Shown here: positions 60,696 to 64,000 of the stretch, piece by piece | How the letters are laid out: each line of letters begins with the position of its first letter | Numbering within the stretch: the stretch's first letter is position 1 | Assembly: GCF_007827815.1 (NCBI RefSeq) | Contig: NZ_VITH01000001.1 | Span: 1-64,000 of the forward strand | Length of the DNA: 64,000 bases | DNA from: Azospirillum brasilense | Lineage (GTDB): Bacteria; Pseudomonadota; Alphaproteobacteria; Azospirillales; Azospirillaceae | Direction of reading: 5' to 3' | The notes under the pieces: generated by a model | Database searches by the model: none | The model's input: only the letters and a program-made list of their open reading frames with translations | Told to the model about the DNA's origin: nothing | Position numbers and translations under genes: made by a program

Positions 60696-61706
60696 TCAGC
60701 CCGGCTTGCGCACCTCTTCCCGCGCCGCGTCGCTGGCCGCGCTCACCGCGTCGCCGACCTCCTCCTTGGCGGCCTCGACCGCCGCACGGGCGGCGCGGGT
60801 GCCACGATCCATGGCGTCGAGAGCCATCTCCTTGGCGCGGCTGGTCGCCTCGTCGGCGTAATCGCCGACCCAGCGGTCCTCATAGCGGGAGGCCGGGATG
60901 CTGGCGCCGAGCGCCGCGCCGAGGGCGACGCCCATCACGCCGGCGACCATCGGGTGGTCGTCGACCATCTCCCAGAACCGCCCGGTGGCGCTGTGCAACC
61001 GGTCCGAGGCCCGGAGGTGGCTGGCGCCGCCGTAGTTGCCGCCACGGTTGCCGATGTGGCTGTCCACGCGGCTGCTCATGTCGCGGCGCATGCCCTGCGC
61101 CCGGTCGCGGGCGTGGTCGGTGAGATCGTGCGCCCGGTCGCGAGCCTGATCGGCAAGTCCGCGCACGCGGTCGCCGGCGTCGTCCACGGCGTCGCTCGCC
61201 CGCTCATAGACGTGGCTCGCCGCGTCGCTGGCCCGCTCGTAGGCGTGGCTGGCGGCGTCGCGCACGCTGCTGCCGGCGCTGTAGAAGGTGTCGCGGGCGT
61301 ATTGCGCGGCGCTGCCGGCGCGGTCGCGGACGTTGTGCATCGCGCCGCTGCGCGCGATGCGCCGGTCGTAGCCCGAGGCGGTGAGGGCCAGCCAGCCCAG
61401 GCCGATGCCGATCATGGCGAGCGGGATCGGGTTGCTGCGCATGGTGTCGCCGACCGAATGGGACCGCTGGTGGGTCTGGTTGCGGATCGGTTCGTAATAG
61501 CGGTCCTGGGCGCGCTCGCCGTAGCCGCCGGGGGTGGTGTGCATCCGGTTCATGGTCTGCTCCATCAGGTGACGGGGAGCGAGCCGCGCGGTCTTGCGCT
61601 TCAGCACCTGGATCGTGTCGCCGATCCGGGCCTGGCGTTCGCGGATCTCCCGTTGCATCGCGTCGTAGTCGCGGGGCGTTTCGCGCCCCTTCTCACCGCC
61701 GTTCAT
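60696..61706 (-). CDS. DUF3618 protein with LEA-like repeats
   Basis: A 336-residue protein starting at 61706. Residues 15-45 are a DUF3618 helix ('QREIRERQARIGDTIQVLKR'). A transmembrane segment at about 96-114 ('IPLAMIGIGLGWLALTASGY') follows. Residues 120-215 contain repeated helical units rich in Ala/Asp/Arg, such as 'SHAYERASDAASHVYERASD' and 'ADQARDRAHDLTDHARDRAQ', like LEA or apolipoprotein helices. A second hydrophobic patch, 'HPMVAGVMGVALGAALGAS', lies near residue 265. It is the last gene of a three-gene cluster, probably envelope stress-related. Confidence 0.75.
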   Translation of the reverse strand: MNGGEKGRETPRDYDAMQREIRERQARIGDTIQVLKRKTARLAPRHLMEQTMNRMHTTPGGYGERAQDRYYEPIRNQTHQRSHSVGDTMRSNPIPLAMIGIGLGWLALTASGYDRRIARSGAMHNVRDRAGSAAQYARDTFYSAGSSVRDAASHAYERASDAASHVYERASDAVDDAGDRVRGLADQARDRAHDLTDHARDRAQGMRRDMSSRVDSHIGNRGGNYGGASHLRASDRLHSATGRFWEMVDDHPMVAGVMGVALGAALGASIPASRYEDRWVGDYADEATSRAKEMALDAMDRGTRAARAAVEAAKEEVGDAVSAASDAAREEVRKPG

Positions 61707-61731
61707 TGATCCGTCGCTCCTCGGCCGCCGC

Positions 61732-62148
61732 TCATCGCGCAAGCTGGGACCGGGCCCAGCGCTTGTCGTCGCGCAGGGTCTCTATGGTGCGCTGCGGCTG
61801 GAGATTCTCCGGGCTGAGCCGCTTCTTGCCGATCATCGCCAGCACGCCGCCGATGACGAGCACGACGGCCCCGACAATGACGGCGGCGAGCCAGGGCTCG
61901 ACCACCTTCGACAGGGCCAGCACCGCCGCGGCCAGCAGCACCAGGACGCCGGCAAAGGCGATCAGTCCGCCGGCGACCACATAGGCCGCACCCCCCGCCG
62001 CCTGACCGGCCTTCTCGGTCAGTTCTGCCTTGGCCAGTTCGATCTCGGTGCGGGCAAGGTTGGTGGTCTCGCGCGCCAGATCGGCGAACAGGCCGGAGAT
62101 CGGTCGGTCTTGCCGCGGATCGTAGGAACGGTCCTCCGCAGCGCTCAT
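61732..62148 (-). CDS. Phage-holin/Holin-X-like membrane protein
   Basis: A 138-residue protein. 'ISGLFADLARETTNLARTEI' leads into an amphipathic helix, then two transmembrane segments (about 55-78 and 86-105: 'AYVVAGGLIAFAGVLVLLAA' and 'PWLAAVIVGAVVLVIGGVLA'). This is the PF07332 pattern, called phage holin for historical reasons but common in chromosomal stress clusters. It has no link to the prophage. It overlaps the upstream gene by 4 bases (ATGA), so the two are coupled. Confidence 0.82.
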   Translation of the reverse strand: MSAAEDRSYDPRQDRPISGLFADLARETTNLARTEIELAKAELTEKAGQAAGGAAYVVAGGLIAFAGVLVLLAAAVLALSKVVEPWLAAVIVGAVVLVIGGVLAMIGKKRLSPENLQPQRTIETLRDDKRWARSQLAR

Positions 62149-63125
62149 GGTTTGATCCCCTGGATCGGCGTGCCGGCCACCGGCTTGGAGTCGGAGGTGC
62201 TGCCCTGGGCGGTTCCGGGGGTGGACCCGGCGACCATCTCGGCGGCGTCACGGGTGCGGGCGGCGGTGGTCGCCGCGGTGGCGGTGTTCAGCGGACGCGG
62301 GCTCTCCTGGTTGCGGCCGACCCCGCCGCCGGCCGAGTTTATGGCCGTCGCCGATGTCATGCCGGAGGAGGCGAAGCCGGAGGACAGGCCGGACCGCGGC
62401 TGCCCCGCGCCGGTTCCCTCCATCGAGGCCGGGCCGCCAAACCCGGTGCGGCGATGACCGGCGAGGTCATGGTCGGTGCGCAGGGCTTCCTGTCCGGCGC
62501 GATCGGCGCCGCGGAGACCGAAATCGCGGTAGTCATGATGCTCCGGGTCATGGCCGCGGTGGCCGCGGTCGTGCCGGGCGTAGCCGCCGGTCAGGTGCGA
62601 CGAGGACGCGCCGCGAAATCGCCGCTCTCCGGAGCTTTTGACGAAGCGGGCGAACAGGAAGCCGACGGCGAAGGCGGCGCCGACGAAGACCTCCGGCTGA
62701 CGCCGCGCGAAGCGCTCCACCTGACCGACCATGTCGTCCACGGTGGAGTTGCGCAGCATGTCGGCCACCCGCTCCACGCGGTCGGCGGCCTGGCCGGCGT
62801 AATGGGCGGCGGTGCCGTTGTTCTCGTCGTTCAGCTGCTCCGCGGCCTTGTGCAGCGCGTTGGCGACGCTGCCGAGCTGGTCGGCGGCGCGGTCGGTCTG
62901 CGTCTCCAGAAGGGAGCGGATGCGGCCCTGGGCGGCGCCCAGGGTGTCGCGGCCGGCGTCAGAGGCCTCGCGGGCGGCCTCGCCGGCCATGCGGTTGATG
63001 TCATTGGAGGAACCCCGATTTTGCGAACGGTCGTTCCCCATTCCCGTGTTCGCCCCACGGTCGGCCATCGGGTCCGGCGTCTTGCGGTTCGGTTCGCCGG
63101 TGCCCAACGTATCGCGGTCTGCCAT
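62145..63125 (-). CDS. Disordered membrane-anchored protein (nutrient-deprivation-induced type)
   Basis: A 326-residue protein starting at 63125 after 'CCGAGGAGGAAA'. The N-terminal 55 residues are polar and disordered. Residues 60-140 are a long amphipathic helix ('MAGEAAREASDAGRDTLGAA', 'AAHYAGQAADRVERVADMLR'). One hydrophobic segment follows at about 156-173 ('EVFVGAAFAVGFLFARFV'). The C-terminal 150 residues are Gly/Ser/His/Asp-rich. This is the usual architecture of the first gene in alphaproteobacterial clusters with a Holin-X-like and a DUF3618 gene. The function is unknown; a role in envelope stress is inferred. Confidence 0.72.
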   Translation of the reverse strand: MADRDTLGTGEPNRKTPDPMADRGANTGMGNDRSQNRGSSNDINRMAGEAAREASDAGRDTLGAAQGRIRSLLETQTDRAADQLGSVANALHKAAEQLNDENNGTAAHYAGQAADRVERVADMLRNSTVDDMVGQVERFARRQPEVFVGAAFAVGFLFARFVKSSGERRFRGASSSHLTGGYARHDRGHRGHDPEHHDYRDFGLRGADRAGQEALRTDHDLAGHRRTGFGGPASMEGTGAGQPRSGLSSGFASSGMTSATAINSAGGGVGRNQESPRPLNTATAATTAARTRDAAEMVAGSTPGTAQGSTSDSKPVAGTPIQGIKP

Positions 63126-63385
63126 CTGTTTTCCTCCTCGGGGTCGGCAGCGGGCGTGTGCTGGCCCGCTGCCTGCGGCAATTCGCCGCGCTTTGCGGCG
63201 TCCGATGTCGGGAATCAAACACCCTCATGGGCATCGGAGTTCCGACGTGTGTATTGCGTTCCTGAGGAGCAACGCGGGGTTGCCGGTGTGCGGTCCGGTG
63301 TGCTGTCGGAATTGGACGGCCAGGGAAACTGTGCTAAACTTCCCCGCGAATTCGCGAAGGTTCAAACGAACCGGAGGAGGCGGCC

Positions 63386-64000
63386 GTGAACGGCATATTT
63401 TCCGCTCTGAGCAACGGCCAGAACAGCCTTTTCCAGCTCCAGAAGGCCAAGAAGGACTGGGAACGCGCGCTGGAAGCCATGGAGGGCAAGGACGCCAAGC
63501 AGGTCCTGACCGAGAAGGCCGACCAGGCGAAGCTGCCCTTCACCATGACTCCGGAGCAGCAGAAGAATTTCACCGCCGTGGTCAACGCGCTGGAGGAAGC
63601 CAAGCGCGTCGGCGGGCCGAAGGCCGTCGCCGCCCAACGGCTGGATGAGGTCGAGCGCAAGATCGAAGAACTGAAGATGATGATGCGCCACAGCCGTGGC
63701 GATCGGGAAAAGCTGGTGCAGCTGGCGCGCGAAGCCGCGATCCTTGCCAAGCAGGCCGGGCGGGCGGCCAAGGAGTATGGCGCCGGCGTGGCCGCGGCCG
63801 CGGAAATGGGACTTCCCGGCGGGGCGGGGGCGCCGTCGGTCGGCGGCATCACCGTCGAACGGACGACCACCCGCACCTCCATCACCATGGTCCAGACGGA
63901 GATCGCGGTCGATGTGACGGTAACCATCCGCGGCGACGGCGAGCCCGGTGAGGGCGCCCTGGCCGACGGGGCGCCGCCGGGCGCGTCCATGGCACCGGCT
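63386..64000 (+). CDS. Coiled-coil protein, 3'-truncated by window edge
   Basis: A GTG-start gene (RBS 'ccggaggagg') that stays open to the last base, giving 205 residues so far. The N-terminus is 'MNGIFSALSNGQNSLFQLQK' and is followed by coiled-coil helices ('FTAVVNALEEAKRVGGPKAV', 'EVERKIEELKMMMRHSRGDR'). A Gly/Ala linker and a strand-rich part with many Thr/Val ('VERTTTRTSITMVQTEIAVD') end the visible part. No domain family was recognised. It is divergent from the stress cluster, with a 260-base shared intergenic region. Type and length of the full protein are unknown. Confidence 0.7.
   Translation, partial: MNGIFSALSNGQNSLFQLQKAKKDWERALEAMEGKDAKQVLTEKADQAKLPFTMTPEQQKNFTAVVNALEEAKRVGGPKAVAAQRLDEVERKIEELKMMMRHSRGDREKLVQLAREAAILAKQAGRAAKEYGAGVAAAAEMGLPGGAGAPSVGGITVERTTTRTSITMVQTEIAVDVTVTIRGDGEPGEGALADGAPPGASMAPA

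Noticed and set aside
61732..62148. Second prophage suggested by a 'phage holin' family gene
   Set aside because: Holin-X-like proteins are common in chromosomal stress clusters, and no other phage gene is near.

Overview
The window looks like chromosome from a GC-rich alphaproteobacterium, most likely Azospirillum or a close relative (Rhodospirillales). This is an inference from gene content and codon use: a phasin, an NAD-dependent formate dehydrogenase operon, a single SUF operon, HWE and PAS-rich hybrid histidine kinases, and DUF3618/DUF2934-type stress proteins, nearly all with strongly GC-biased third positions.

Bases 1-12,097 are the right part of an integrated prophage. From the left they hold the 3' end of a tail gene, a tail fibre gene, a DUF4376-type gene, a lysis region (small membrane proteins and a GH24 endolysin), a markedly AT-richer two-gene cassette (nucleotidyltransferase-like protein plus an unknown partner), small regulators, an AT-rich lipoprotein gene, a second holin-like region, a GNAT-like gene convergent with a PAS-like gene pair, and an XRE regulator with a repeated operator. 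The element ends at a 47-nt 3' fragment of a tRNA-Lys(UUU) gene, read here as the attachment-site duplicate. No integrase is visible, so it and the intact tRNA should lie left of the window.

Bases 12,100-28,560 are host DNA: a DUF3618/four-helix-bundle protein, a YihY-type membrane protein, an acyltransferase-like membrane protein with a Cys-rich tail, an HWE histidine kinase, a TPR protein with a decayed ATPase domain, ilvD, a DUF2934 protein, hflX, a GT-C-like membrane protein, a TetR regulator, a phasin, csaA, rimO and a MarR regulator. A perfect 28-bp inverted repeat follows.

Bases 28,660-35,730 form a formate oxidation locus on the minus strand: a LysR regulator, then fdsG-fdsB-fdsA-fdhD-fdsD. 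Their products build a cytoplasmic molybdenum and Fe-S formate:NAD+ oxidoreductase plus its sulfuration factor. A dyad between the regulator gene and fdsG is the likely control site.

Bases 35,850-53,530 carry an MFS exporter, a large four-PAS hybrid histidine kinase, a DMT transporter, a FlaF-like/DUF2934 fusion, a PagL-like outer membrane protein without the expected catalytic residues, an APH-kinase fusion, a tandem universal stress protein, several small conserved unknowns, the folate genes folK and folB, a glycine-rich lipoprotein, a CoxG-like protein, a cytochrome c and pepN.

Bases 53,640-60,480 hold the complete SUF iron-sulfur operon, read leftward from an Rrf2 regulator: sufR-like, sufB, sufC, sufD, sufS, sufU, sufT, sufA, with a terminator at the end. 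Bases 60,600-64,000 hold an envelope/stress cluster (DUF3618 protein, Holin-X-like membrane protein, disordered membrane-anchored protein) and a truncated coiled-coil gene at the right edge.
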